Program-made: the position numbers and the translations under genes | NCBI GenBank assembly: GCA_003165595.1 | Contig: PLWQ01000009.1 | Span: forward strand, 203,516-267,515 | Length of the DNA: 64,000 nt | Source of the DNA: Fibrobacterota bacterium | GTDB taxonomy: Bacteria > Fibrobacterota > Chitinivibrionia > Chitinivibrionales > FEN-1185 | Direction of reading: 5' to 3' | Notes under the pieces: model-generated | The model's database searches: none | What the model saw: the letters and a program-made list of their open reading frames with translations, nothing else | Told to the model about the DNA's origin: nothing | Shown: piece after piece, positions 1-7,996 of the stretch | Layout of the letters: each line of letters opens with the position of its first letter | Numbering within the stretch: the stretch's first letter is position 1

Positions 1-547
1 ATACCCGCCGTATATCCTTCCAGAGGCTGATTCCCATAAGGTAGAACAGAAAAAGTGCAATGCGAATGGCGCCCGCGCAGCCGTTGAACGCGAAAACGGA
101 ATTCTTGAAGAGAATCTGGGAAACAAGCATAGGGAGATACATGAACAAGCCCAGACAAACAATGAGGGCAACCGCAAAACTCATAGCATAAGCGATGTTA
201 TCCGACGATTGAGAGGTTCTGGAGGGTTCGCGTTGTTCGCCGGCCGCGATTTGCGCCGACCGTGTGAGCGCCTTGTAGCCGATTTTAAGCGACTCGTACA
301 AACTAATTGCACCCCTCACGATCGGCGCCCCGAACGCCCTGTGCTGCTTGACAAGTGAAACGAATGGGAATCTTTCTATAACGGTCTCGCCGGAAGGTCT
401 GCGCACGGCCCAGGATATTTTCTGCTTACTTCGCATCATGACACCCTCAATTACGGCCTGGCCGCCAACCTTGGTCTTCTTCATTGCCATCTTGGCGAGG
501 AACAGGGGAAATAGAGCCATGGAAGTGAGGTATGGGTGCTTTTTCAT
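1..547 (-). CDS. DUF1385 (YqhQ-like) membrane protein, N-terminal part
   Basis: The reverse strand reads open from an ATG at 547 off the left edge (about 182 codons). Near the N-terminus it encodes KVGGQAVIEGVMMRSK, the hallmark of the DUF1385 family. This is followed by RPSGETVIERFPF and hydrophobic segments near the cut end, such as YAMSFAVALIVCLGLF. An AAGGGG sequence lies about nine bases before the chosen ATG; in-frame ATGs at 520 and 490 are alternatives. The family is an uncharacterised integral membrane protein that often follows rpmE and precedes prfA. The rpmE neighbour here fits that order, so prfA may lie beyond the edge (inference). Function unknown. Confidence 0.88.
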   Translation of the reverse strand, partial: MKKHPYLTSMALFPLFLAKMAMKKTKVGGQAVIEGVMMRSKQKISWAVRRPSGETVIERFPFVSLVKQHRAFGAPIVRGAISLYESLKIGYKALTRSAQIAAGEQREPSRTSQSSDNIAYAMSFAVALIVCLGLFMYLPMLVSQILFKNSVFAFNGCAGAIRIALFLFYLMGISLWKDIRRV

Positions 548-626
548 GCGAAGAGCCCCTTGCAGAAAAAAGGAACGGGCACGAGAGGACTTATCCTCTC
601 TGCCCGCTCACAGAACCCAGCAAACA

Positions 627-839
627 CTACGATTCTTTTTTTGTTCCGGCATACCGCTTGTTGAACCGTTCGACTCTTCCGGCGCTGTCAATGAGCTTTT
701 GCTTGCCGGTGTAAAACGGATGGCATTTGTTGCAAATGTCGATGTGCGTGCTCTTGATAGTAGACTTTGTTTCGATCACGTTGCCGCAAGAACAGGTAAA
801 GGTTGCGGCTTCGTATTTGGGATGAATCTTTTCCTTCAC
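627..839 (-). CDS. rpmE: 50S ribosomal protein L31
   Basis: A 70-aa bL31 protein of normal length that binds the large ribosomal subunit. Four cysteines are visible: C16 and C18 (TCSCGN), and C36 and C39 (CNKC). This makes it the zinc-binding form rather than the zinc-independent paralogue. The typical C-terminal [10 protein letters not shown] stretch is present. The start is a GTG at 839, preceded by GGAGG five bases upstream. It lies 79 bp upstream of the DUF1385 gene on the same strand. Confidence 0.97.
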   Translation of the reverse strand: MKEKIHPKYEAATFTCSCGNVIETKSTIKSTHIDICNKCHPFYTGKQKLIDSAGRVERFNKRYAGTKKES

Positions 840-879
840 GAAAACCTCCAGAGCGGGTATTGTAAAAGTAATTGGGTAA

Positions 880-909
880 AAAATAGTTCAATGCACGAAT
901 GTATGTCAA
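880..909 (-). promoter_or_regulatory. sigma-70-type promoter for rpmE
   Basis: On the minus strand a perfect TTGACA (909-904) is followed after 18 bases by TATTTT (885-880). This places the transcript start about 35 bases before the rpmE GTG. Sequence match only. Confidence 0.55.
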
Positions 910-1653
910 GAAATGAAGGCCCGGAGGAGGTGGGGACGGGATTCGGTCAGCAAGCCGGATGCTTTCCAAAGGACCGGTTGGGATGTTTAGTATTGTTTAC
1001 ATAATATATATTATGCGACATCTTTGGCCAACTTCCATAGTGAGACAGGCCTTCTATCGCGCCGCCTTTTCGAATCGATTTCAATTCAATTTCATGCGCT
1101 CTCCCGCGCCTTTTTGATCCCACAAATCCTGCCTTTGCGTAAATTCCTACACTTCTTGATGTTCTCATTCCATTGCAAAGAATTTTCTTGAAAATTCATT
1201 TGGATTCTCTTCCCAGCACCATCATGAATTGCGGACTCACGCTGTTTAATCCTGTGCGTTTTTCAGACACAGCCCGGGCAACCCGACTTTGACCGGAATC
1301 AGCCCAGAACCTGATGTTAGATTCCGGCCTGCTCAGTTGGCTTAAGGAGCTTAGGTTCAGTAACTTGTAACGGAACTGCTGGCGGACCTTTATTCAGAAC
1401 TCGGCCGAATTGGCCATCCCTTTGGAAATAATTACAGTCGTAATACATTCAAAATAAGCATGATAAGTAACTTGTTCATGGGAACCTGGAATCTCGGCTC
1501 AGACCGGCTTCGTCCTAATCATCTCAGCAATATAGTTTAAACCTATAATATTTAGCCAAATAGCACAGTTAATCTCATCTAGAATACCATGTCGTACCGG
1601 CAATTGCTCAAGGCTATCCCTTTTGGAACATCAACAAACCAAATACTTATCGC
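910..1653. other. long spacer without recognised gene
   Basis: About 740 bp between the rpmE promoter and the sigma-28 promoter. No reading frame here has a convincing start, ribosome site or family resemblance. A 73-codon minus-strand frame at 947-1168 looks random. The only structure I can point to is an 8-bp inverted repeat, CCGGAATC (1293-1300) with GATTCCGG (1320-1327), without a U tract. It could hold a small RNA, but nothing shows one. Confidence 0.5.
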
Positions 1654-1680
1654 TAAAGTTTTCGGCAATACGGCCGATAT
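1654..1680 (+). promoter_or_regulatory. sigma-28 (FliA) promoter
   Basis: TAAAGTTT at 1654-1661, then exactly 11 bases, then GCCGATAT at 1673-1680. This matches the enterobacterial FliA consensus (TAAAGTTT-N11-GCCGATAA) in 15 of 16 positions. It lies about 65 bases upstream of the ATG of the 58-aa gene at 1748. A fliA gene is encoded at 25379-26143, so the cognate sigma factor is present. Confidence 0.85.
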
Positions 1681-1747
1681 AGCATATAGGGGATTACATA
1701 TACGGTGTTATGATTGATTAAAGACCCACACATTGGGAGGTGCTCTT

Positions 1748-1924
1748 ATGAAAGTTGACCACGTACATGCCGCTGCAAACGCGGCTGTACAACAGCCCAA
1801 ACCTGCTGCGCAACAGCCGACAAATGTTGCCGAGAATAACAAGCGTGCGCAACAGGCTCAGCCTCAACCGGTGCCCAAGAACAATCAACCCAATGCTGCC
1901 GGCGAGCTGAATATCACGGCATAG
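1748..1924 (+). CDS. 58-aa FliA-controlled small protein, unknown function
   Basis: A short hydrophilic protein starting MKVDHVHAAANAAVQQPKP, rich in Q, A, N and P, with no signal peptide or membrane segment, ending GELNITA. The ATG at 1748 has GGGAGG seven bases upstream, so it looks like a real gene despite its size. It is preceded by a near-perfect sigma-28 promoter and followed by a strong terminator, giving a one-gene unit. That places it in the late flagellar class with flagellin, motor and chemotaxis genes (inference). The tail vaguely recalls small putative motility proteins of the YjfB type, but I would not assign it to that family. Confidence 0.75.
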   Translation: MKVDHVHAAANAAVQQPKPAAQQPTNVAENNKRAQQAQPQPVPKNNQPNAAGELNITA

Positions 1925-1944
1925 TGGTTGATTTTGAGGGACAG

Positions 1945-1978
1945 GAAGAAGCCCCGGCAATCGGGGCTTCTTCTATTT
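1945..1978. terminator. bidirectional Rho-independent terminator
   Basis: An 11-bp perfect stem (GAAGAAGCCCC at 1945-1955 with its complement at 1963-1973), a 7-base loop, then TATTTG on the plus side. It ends the 58-aa gene transcript. Its right arm overlaps the stop codon of the converging cysteine desulfurase gene. Confidence 0.8.
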
Positions 1979-3109
1979 GTTGGCCAGTCGGATTCTCTTC
2001 ACTACTTTTTCAAGGACATCAACGGCAGTCCTGATTTCGGAAAGTGTGTTTTCCCTGCCCAGGGAAAACCTTATAGCGCAAACGGCGTCGACTCTTCTTC
2101 TTCCAATGGCTAAGAGCGTTCGCGATGCACTTATAGACCCGGACGAGCATGCAGATCCGCCCGAAGCGCAGATTCCCTCCTGGTCAAGCGATGCCAGCAG
2201 CGACTCGGTCTCGGCTCCAGGGATGCAAAGGTTGAGTGTCCCGGGAATTCTCTTGTCGCAGTGGCCGTTTCGCAGGACATGGTCGATTCTCCCGGCGATG
2301 TCCCGGTACATCTGCTCCGTAAGGTCAAACAAAGTCTTGGCGTCCGCCTCCAGAGTGCTCCGAGCAATCTCGGCGGCCCGGACAAATCCCAGGATCGCCG
2401 GCAGATTCTCTGTCCCCGTCCTTATGCCGCGCTCCTGGTTGCCACCAAAGGTTCGTGGGTTTATTTTTACCCCGTTCCGGACAAACAAGGCGCCACAGCC
2501 TTTTGGCCCGTAGATCTTATGAGAAGAAATTGAAAGGAGCGATACGGGGTCCTTCGAGACGTCTATCGGAATCTTGCCGAACGCCTGCACCGCGTCGCTG
2601 TGAAAAGGAATGCCGCGTGCTGCTAACTTCCGCCCGATCTCCCCAACCGGTTGGACCGTGCCGATCTCGTTGTTCGAATACATAACCGACACAAGACGCG
2701 TTGCGGCGCTCAACGTTTTTTCAAGCTGCTCCATATCGATTATTCCATCGTTTCCAACGGGAATCTGCCGTATGCCATATCCTTTTGACGCAAGCGAATG
2801 CGCCGCATCATGGACCGCCGGGTGCTCAATTGACGAAATGACCACTTCCCCGTCTTTGTAGCGGTCCAGCGTGCCCATGATGGCGAGGTTGTCCGCTTCG
2901 GTCCCTCCCGAGGTGAAGAATATCTCCTTTGCAGACGCGCCGATAATCGCGGCCAGGCGTTCGCGCGCGGTTTCGATCTGGGCGAATGCCGCCCTGCCCA
3001 TGGCATGCGTGGAGGACGGGTTGCCCCAATGCTGCTCCATGGCCGAGCGGACAACGTCCCGCACTTCGGGAAGGATCGGAGTCGTGGCATTGTGGTCGAG
3101 GTAAATCAT
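1973..3109 (-). CDS. cysteine desulfurase (NifS/IscS family)
   Basis: A 378-aa class V aminotransferase-fold, PLP-dependent enzyme. It takes sulfur from L-cysteine as an enzyme persulfide for Fe-S cluster or thio-tRNA assembly. It begins MIYLDHNATTPILPEV, has the SGGTEADN motif near residue 68, the PLP lysine in SISSHKIYG (K198), and the persulfide cysteine in ASGGSACSSGS (C321). The short loop around that cysteine is typical of the NifS/IscS group I type. No scaffold gene (iscU/nifU) is nearby, so its client pathway is open. Its ATG overlaps the stop of a possible 47-aa upstream frame. Confidence 0.95.
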   Translation of the reverse strand: MIYLDHNATTPILPEVRDVVRSAMEQHWGNPSSTHAMGRAAFAQIETARERLAAIIGASAKEIFFTSGGTEADNLAIMGTLDRYKDGEVVISSIEHPAVHDAAHSLASKGYGIRQIPVGNDGIIDMEQLEKTLSAATRLVSVMYSNNEIGTVQPVGEIGRKLAARGIPFHSDAVQAFGKIPIDVSKDPVSLLSISSHKIYGPKGCGALFVRNGVKINPRTFGGNQERGIRTGTENLPAILGFVRAAEIARSTLEADAKTLFDLTEQMYRDIAGRIDHVLRNGHCDKRIPGTLNLCIPGAETESLLASLDQEGICASGGSACSSGSISASRTLLAIGRRRVDAVCAIRFSLGRENTLSEIRTAVDVLEKVVKRIRLANK

Positions 3110-3249
3110 CGAGCAGATCCTCTGTTTCTATCTCGAAAAACGGCGCCGACATCCTTGAGGCGTCCCGTCACAAAATAGATGGTACGACCCGATTCAATGT
3201 CAAAAAGTATCACTGCCTGCAAGAAACGACGCAGGTCCAAGAACCGCAT
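3106..3249 (-). CDS. possible 47-aa protein coupled to the cysteine desulfurase gene
   Basis: A small frame starting MRFLDLRRFLQAVILFDIES and ending RNRGSAR, with its TGA overlapping the ATG of the next gene (ATGA). A GCAGG element lies seven bases before its ATG, and an in-frame TGA lies about 24 bases upstream. It fills most of the gap between the YraN-type gene and the desulfurase gene. I recognise no family. The overlap suggests translational coupling, but at this length it may be chance. Confidence 0.35.
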   Translation of the reverse strand: MRFLDLRRFLQAVILFDIESGRTIYFVTGRLKDVGAVFRDRNRGSAR

Positions 3250-3316
3250 GAGCAGCCTGCAATCCGCAAACCTTGGGATTCACGGCAAGAAGAATCAAAC
3301 GAAGAAGGGCTGGAGT

Positions 3317-3691
3317 CTATGCCAGAAATGCATTCTTAATGTGGTCGAGCTTGCCTTTGTAAATCGTGATCACGTCAAACCTGCATTTTCTGGAGGTGTA
3401 GCCGTGCTCGGCAAGATACTGCCTGGCGAGCCGCGCGATCTTAAGCTGCTTGTCCCGGGTAACCCAGAACGCGGGATTGCCGTACGAGCCGGAACGAGAG
3501 CACTTTACTTCTACGAATACGAGAGTACCTGAGGGATCTTCGGCAATGCAGTCTATTTCACCCCTTTTTGTCTGGTAGTTGCGCGACACTATGGAATAGC
3601 CGCTCTCGACCAGGTAATCGGCTGCTTCGTCTTCGCCGTCCCTCCCCTTGCTTCGCGTGCTTTCCAGGGGGCCATCGGCGGCGTGGTTCAT
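3317..3691 (-). CDS. YraN/UPF0102 family nuclease-fold protein
   Basis: A 124-aa protein of the UPF0102 family, which has a restriction-endonuclease-like fold. The core is present: GRDGEDEAADYLVESGY, then RNYQTKRGEIDCIAED and LVFVEVKCSRSG, carrying the E-ID-ExK catalytic pattern of this fold. The ATG at 3691 overlaps the TGA of the upstream kinase gene (ATGA), which decides the start over a longer in-frame option at 3757. The family is thought to act in DNA processing, but its role is not settled. Confidence 0.9.
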   Translation of the reverse strand: MNHAADGPLESTRSKGRDGEDEAADYLVESGYSIVSRNYQTKRGEIDCIAEDPSGTLVFVEVKCSRSGSYGNPAFWVTRDKQLKIARLARQYLAEHGYTSRKCRFDVITIYKGKLDHIKNAFLA

Positions 3692-4797
3692 TTGTGGCCG
3701 ATAAGGTGGTTGAGAAGTATGGCGGCCAGAATGGCGATGAGGCTGAGCGTAAGCCACTGATCTTCGACAAGGTCCAGCCAGTAGCCTTTGTCAAAAAGGA
3801 AAAAGCTGTTCTGTTTCCGGCGCGAGTGACGGCGGTCCCCGAAGCGCCGGTCCGTGATTCGTTTGTCGAGGACCTTGTCACCGTTGTCCGGGGATTCATC
3901 CTGGAGGTCCTTTTGCGCCGCGAACGATAGCGTAGTGCGGTCCACTACCTCGTCGACATCCACCGAGTCCAGATGTTCGAGCATGGCGTCGACGGATTCG
4001 TATCGTTCTTTCTTGTCCTTCTTGAGCGCTTTGAGAACAATAAGCTCTAACCGCTTGGGTGTGTCCCGGCGCTTGACGGACGGTGGAATCGGGATTTCGT
4101 GAACGTGCTTGTATGCAGTCGCCACGGGGTTGTTCGCGAGAAACGGCGGCTTCTTGGTGAGCATCTCGTAGATGACTACGCCGAGGGAATAGATGTCGGT
4201 CTTGGCGTCAACGTCTTCGCCTTCCGCCTGCTCGGGCGACATGTACTCAGGCGTTCCCACGGTAACACCGGTGAGGGTAATGCCGCTCGACGCGAAGATT
4301 TTTGCGATGCCGAAATCCGACAGCCGGGCAATATGCTCTTTGTCGATAAGAATGTTTTGCGGCTTGATGTCCCGATGAATGACGTTCTGGGAGTGCGCAT
4401 AGCGCAGCCCCCTGCAGATCTGCTTTGCAATGTCGATGATTTCGGACGACGGCATAGATTTTTTGGCTTGAATCCTCGCCGACAGGTTCTCTCCGTCAAC
4501 GAATTGCATTGCGAAGTACCTATACCCTTTGTCTTCTCCCGCTTCATAGAGGCTCACGATATTCTGGTGTTGCAGGCGGGAAATTGCCTTAGCCTCGATG
4601 TCGAAGCGTTTGGCAAGCTCGTCGTTGAGCGAGAGTTGCGGCGGAAGAACCTTGAGGGCCACAATGCGATTGAGAGGATCCTGCGTGGCCTTGTAGACCA
4701 CACCCATCCCACCCATTCCAACGATCTGGAGAATCTTGAAATGGCCGATGTAGTCCGGAAAATACGACGGATCTCTGCCACTGGCGGCTGTGGACAT
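3688..4797 (-). CDS. membrane-anchored Ser/Thr protein kinase (PknB-like)
   Basis: A 369-aa Hanks-type kinase. Visible parts: glycine loop GMGGMGVVYKA, ATP lysine in VALKVL, catalytic loop HRDIKPQN, DFG (LSDFGIAK), and the activation-segment end GTPEYMSPEQ, so it should be active. A basic linker (TDRRFGDRRHSRRK) leads to a C-terminal hydrophobic segment, WLTLSLIAILAAILLNHLIG. That would leave the kinase in the cytoplasm tethered by its C-terminus, with almost no outside sensor domain. The ATG at 4797 is chosen for the AGAGGT ten bases upstream; 4833 is possible. It lies directly behind an FHA-FHA-ABC transporter gene, its likely substrate. Confidence 0.92.
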   Translation of the reverse strand: MSTAASGRDPSYFPDYIGHFKILQIVGMGGMGVVYKATQDPLNRIVALKVLPPQLSLNDELAKRFDIEAKAISRLQHQNIVSLYEAGEDKGYRYFAMQFVDGENLSARIQAKKSMPSSEIIDIAKQICRGLRYAHSQNVIHRDIKPQNILIDKEHIARLSDFGIAKIFASSGITLTGVTVGTPEYMSPEQAEGEDVDAKTDIYSLGVVIYEMLTKKPPFLANNPVATAYKHVHEIPIPPSVKRRDTPKRLELIVLKALKKDKKERYESVDAMLEHLDSVDVDEVVDRTTLSFAAQKDLQDESPDNGDKVLDKRITDRRFGDRRHSRRKQNSFFLFDKGYWLDLVEDQWLTLSLIAILAAILLNHLIGHK

Positions 4798-4847
4798 GTG
4801 TTGCGTACCTCTATGGTTGGACGACATCGGCATACTTGGGCGAAAGC

Positions 4848-7028
4848 CTAGGTGAGCCGGCTTCCCTGAACAAGTCTGCGAAAGCGAATTCCTGCAAAGA
4901 GTAAAATAATTAATCCGGCGCACAGAAGAAACAGGGCCAGCCAATCGTCTTGAGCCCATAACGATTGATCGAAAAAGCTCATCTTCTTGAACATCGAAAA
5001 TACGGGACGTGCCACGGTCAGGTGAGACAGGAGGTTTCCGGCCACCGCCATTTCGTCAAAGGGCATGAGTATGCCGGAAAGGAATATCTGCGGAATGAAT
5101 ACGATCGGCAAAAAACTGATGGCCATATTAACGTTGCGCGACAATGCGCTCACGCAGAGTCCCAGCAGAGAACCAGCGGCACAGGCAGTGCACAGCAGCA
5201 CGCCATTGCTCACGTCAAGATGAAATGCGGCAAAAAGTCCGCGCAAACACACCCCGAAAAAACCGGCCTGAATTACGCCGAGCACGCAAAACACCAGTAT
5301 CTTCGACAGACCGTAAGCGGTCTTGGAGAGGCCGACTCTGAACTCGCGTTCGACAAGGTCCCATTCGCGCGCGATTTCACGCACAGAGTTCATACCGCCC
5401 ATCCAGATTACCGAAATGGAAATGCAGAAGTAAAACGACAGAGGAAGAAAATTGCTTTCCGGTTTGAAAACCAGCGCCAGCAGGACCGCGATAAGAGGAG
5501 CCTGCAACAGCATAATACCAAGGGTTCGGACGTCCCGAAGCAGGACGGTCACATAGCGGCCGACAAGAAGCTTTATTTGGCGGAGAAACGAAACGCTTTT
5601 CGGTTTGTAGAGACGCACCGCCTCGGCATATCCTGCGCCGTTTTTCTTTTCGCCATGGTTCGATCCGTTGCGGCTGCTCGGAGGCGGTGGCACAGCTTGG
5701 GCCGAGCGCGCTTTTTCGTACACGTCGGCCAATACAACGGAGCCGAAGTTCCTCCGCATTTCGTCAGGGGTACCTGAAAAAACCAACCTGCCGTGCGATA
5801 CAAAGAGCACCTTGTTGCACAATTCAATTTGTTCCAGCGTGTGTGTGGTAAGCAGGATTGTATGGCCCCTGTTGCAAATGGCCCGGAACAACTCCATGAA
5901 TTTGTGAGTGAGGCCCGGGTCAAGCCCGGCAAGCGGCTCATCGAGAAAAATGACCGTTGGCGATGAGAGCAATTCGATGCCGAAGTGAACGCGCTTCGCT
6001 TCTCCTCCGGACAAGCCGCCAATTCTTCTATTCCCGAGCGCCGAAAGGTCAAGAAGGTCCATAACGTCACGTATACGTTCCCGGTGTTCAGCGGGCAAGC
6101 TGTCTCTGGGTAGTCTCAGAATACTCTGTTCGGTGAAGGTCTCGACCACCGTGAGCTCTTGCCGCAAGAGATTCTGTTGGGAGACAAAGCCGATAGTGGA
6201 ATTGAACGCCGAGCAGAACTTTCGCATAGGCAAACCATTGTAGAAAACATCGCCACCCGAAAGCGGTATCTGACCGGTGAGCGCGTGAGCGAGGGTCGAT
6301 TTGCCGGCCCCCGACGGTCCCAGGATGGCAACGAATTCGCCGGGCTCTATCGACAATGACACCTCGGAAATGAGTGAGGTTTTCCCCCGCTTGACACCTA
6401 TGGTGAACGCTTCGATACGGATCCTGTTGAAATCCTGCGTTTGTTTAAGAGAACCATCATCAAGGAAAAACCGATATGGCCCGATCTGCACCACGTCGCC
6501 GTCGTCAAGCAGCCTGCTGCGAACCGCGGCACCATTGACAAACGTACCATTGGTGCTTCCGTGGTCCTCAATGGAATGCCGGGGCGCGCCGGTTGCCCTG
6601 AACGTGGCGTGAAACCGTGAAACCAGCGGATGAGGCAGGCAAATTGCATTCGATGGGTCCCTGCCGATGGTTACCGTGGCGGACGTATGGTTGTGAGGCG
6701 TGCGATCCGCAGACGGTTCTTCTTCCCGGAATTGGGTGAGCGTGAGATCCTTCTTGTCAATTTGAACCTTGAACTTTGCCACGCCGGCGGTGATGACGGA
6801 GCCGTCTTCGAGATCGGCGCTTTCGACAGGCTTTCCGTTGACGCGGGTGCCGAACGTGCTGCGGCAGTCCTCGATCGAAACCGAATTCTCTTCGACGCGT
6901 ATGATAGCGTGCCTGCGGGACGCTCCAATGCCCTTGAGCGGCACGTCGCAGTCCGGATCCCGACCAATGGTAAGAACTCGCCGGGTTCTTGGAAAAACGT
7001 ACTGCGAAGGTGGCGTGGGTTGGGGCAT
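4848..7028 (-). CDS. FHA-FHA-ABC transporter (ATPase and permease fused)
   Basis: A 726-aa half-transporter of ABCG/ABC-2 type. Two N-terminal FHA domains are seen, around residues 18-95 (TIGRDPDCDVPL, SRRHAII) and 120-190 (TIGRDPSNAICL, SRFHATF, STNGTFVNG). Next comes an ABC ATPase with Walker A GPSGAGKST, signature LSGGEAKR, Walker B VIFLDEPLAGLD and H-loop LTTHT. From about residue 480 there is a multi-span ABC-2 permease. FHA domains bind phosphothreonine, so control by the neighbouring kinase is expected. Substrate unknown. The order of domains equals Mycobacterium Rv1747, whose partner kinase PknF is also encoded next door. Confidence 0.93.
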   Translation of the reverse strand: MPQPTPPSQYVFPRTRRVLTIGRDPDCDVPLKGIGASRRHAIIRVEENSVSIEDCRSTFGTRVNGKPVESADLEDGSVITAGVAKFKVQIDKKDLTLTQFREEEPSADRTPHNHTSATVTIGRDPSNAICLPHPLVSRFHATFRATGAPRHSIEDHGSTNGTFVNGAAVRSRLLDDGDVVQIGPYRFFLDDGSLKQTQDFNRIRIEAFTIGVKRGKTSLISEVSLSIEPGEFVAILGPSGAGKSTLAHALTGQIPLSGGDVFYNGLPMRKFCSAFNSTIGFVSQQNLLRQELTVVETFTEQSILRLPRDSLPAEHRERIRDVMDLLDLSALGNRRIGGLSGGEAKRVHFGIELLSSPTVIFLDEPLAGLDPGLTHKFMELFRAICNRGHTILLTTHTLEQIELCNKVLFVSHGRLVFSGTPDEMRRNFGSVVLADVYEKARSAQAVPPPPSSRNGSNHGEKKNGAGYAEAVRLYKPKSVSFLRQIKLLVGRYVTVLLRDVRTLGIMLLQAPLIAVLLALVFKPESNFLPLSFYFCISISVIWMGGMNSVREIAREWDLVEREFRVGLSKTAYGLSKILVFCVLGVIQAGFFGVCLRGLFAAFHLDVSNGVLLCTACAAGSLLGLCVSALSRNVNMAISFLPIVFIPQIFLSGILMPFDEMAVAGNLLSHLTVARPVFSMFKKMSFFDQSLWAQDDWLALFLLCAGLIILLFAGIRFRRLVQGSRLT

Positions 7029-7032
7029 GGCG

Positions 7033-7638
7033 CTACCGTGCGGCGATCACGTTGCGGACAATACCAACAACCTCGAACTTTGCCCTCTCCAGGTCGTCAT
7101 TGACAACCGTGTATTCGTATTTGCCTTCCTTCTTCGCAAATTCCATTTCCTTCACCGCATTTGCGATTCGCAGGTCGATCACTGACAGCGAATCGGTGTT
7201 ACGGCGTAGAAGGCGCTGACGCAGCACATCGATGGACGGCGGCAGCAGCAGGATTCCCACCGACTGAGGATACACGATGTCGAACTTCTTCTTGCCGAAG
7301 ACGTCTATGTCCATAATGATGTGCTGTCCCGACACGGTGACCTCGTCCACGAAGCGACGGGGAGTTCCATAGTAATGGCCGTGGACCACGGCCCATTCGG
7401 CGAATTCAGACGAGGCTATTCTGCGCTTGAACTCGCTTTCGCTAAGAAAGAAGTAGTGGACGCCGTCCTTCTCACTCATCCGCGGTGAACGGGTGGTTGC
7501 GGAAATCGAATACACCAGATTCGGCACCGAGCGTTTCAGGTAGTCCAGAAGCGTGGTTTTGCCCGCGCCCGAAGCGGCTGAGAAAACAAAGATCTTGCCG
7601 GGGCTATGCGGTGGTAGGGGCTGTTGAAGATCGGTCAT
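7033..7638 (-). CDS. gmk: guanylate kinase
   Basis: A 201-aa enzyme converting GMP and ATP to GDP and ADP. It shows the P-loop FSAASGAGKTTLL, the GMP-binding region SISATTRSPRMSEKDGVHYFFLS, EWAVVHGHYYGTP, and the lid region LRQRLLRRNTDS. Length is normal. The ATG at 7638 is preferred to an upstream TTG at 7653; neither has a clear ribosome site. Four bases separate its stop from the FHA-ABC gene, so they are probably co-transcribed. Confidence 0.96.
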   Translation of the reverse strand: MTDLQQPLPPHSPGKIFVFSAASGAGKTTLLDYLKRSVPNLVYSISATTRSPRMSEKDGVHYFFLSESEFKRRIASSEFAEWAVVHGHYYGTPRRFVDEVTVSGQHIIMDIDVFGKKKFDIVYPQSVGILLLPPSIDVLRQRLLRRNTDSLSVIDLRIANAVKEMEFAKKEGKYEYTVVNDDLERAKFEVVGIVRNVIAAR

Positions 7639-7714
7639 TGTTATGAAATGCAATCACGCGTTGTGGTGTGCCGATCCGGCATGCGGCGACCGTGCCGGAA
7701 GACGCAAGCGGTCT

Positions 7715-7936
7715 TCAGGCTTTGGGAGATTCCTTGGGGACCTCCGACTCGGCATTGTCGTCTTCAATGAGACGATTGATTGCAAGTTGCTCCTTCTTGA
7801 GGTCCAATTCCTTTTGAAAGAGATACTGCAATTTGACAAGATTGTTCAGAATATTGTTGAGCGTCTTGCTAACAACCAGAAAAAGCACGAACATGGCAAA
7901 GAAGACCGCGCCGGAGAAAATGCAGTACAACACCAT
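7715..7936 (-). CDS. small membrane protein with cytoplasmic coiled coil
   Basis: About 73 aa. A single N-terminal hydrophobic segment (YCIFSGAVFFAMFVLFLVV) is followed by a charged, probably helical tail (KLQYLFQKELDLKKEQLAINRL). The ATG at 7936 has GGGGAG upstream; a TTG at 7957 would add seven residues. It sits between a secreted protein gene and gmk on the same strand. No family recognised. Confidence 0.7.
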   Translation of the reverse strand: MVLYCIFSGAVFFAMFVLFLVVSKTLNNILNNLVKLQYLFQKELDLKKEQLAINRLIEDDNAESEVPKESPKA

Positions 7937-7996
7937 GAAAGTTTCATCTCCCCGCAAAAACCTTTGCAGCGCCGTTGGTTCGGCGCCGAAGCTTGT

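Noticed and set aside
348-1004. 218-codon plus-strand frame
   Set aside because: Covers DUF1385 and rpmE on the opposite strand. Both of those have strong family matches.
947-1168. 73-codon minus-strand frame
   Set aside because: No ribosome site, no family, random-looking composition.
4797-4959. longer N-terminus for the Ser/Thr kinase
   Set aside because: The extension overlaps the FHA-ABC gene by over 100 bases and lacks a ribosome site. The kinase domain is complete without it.
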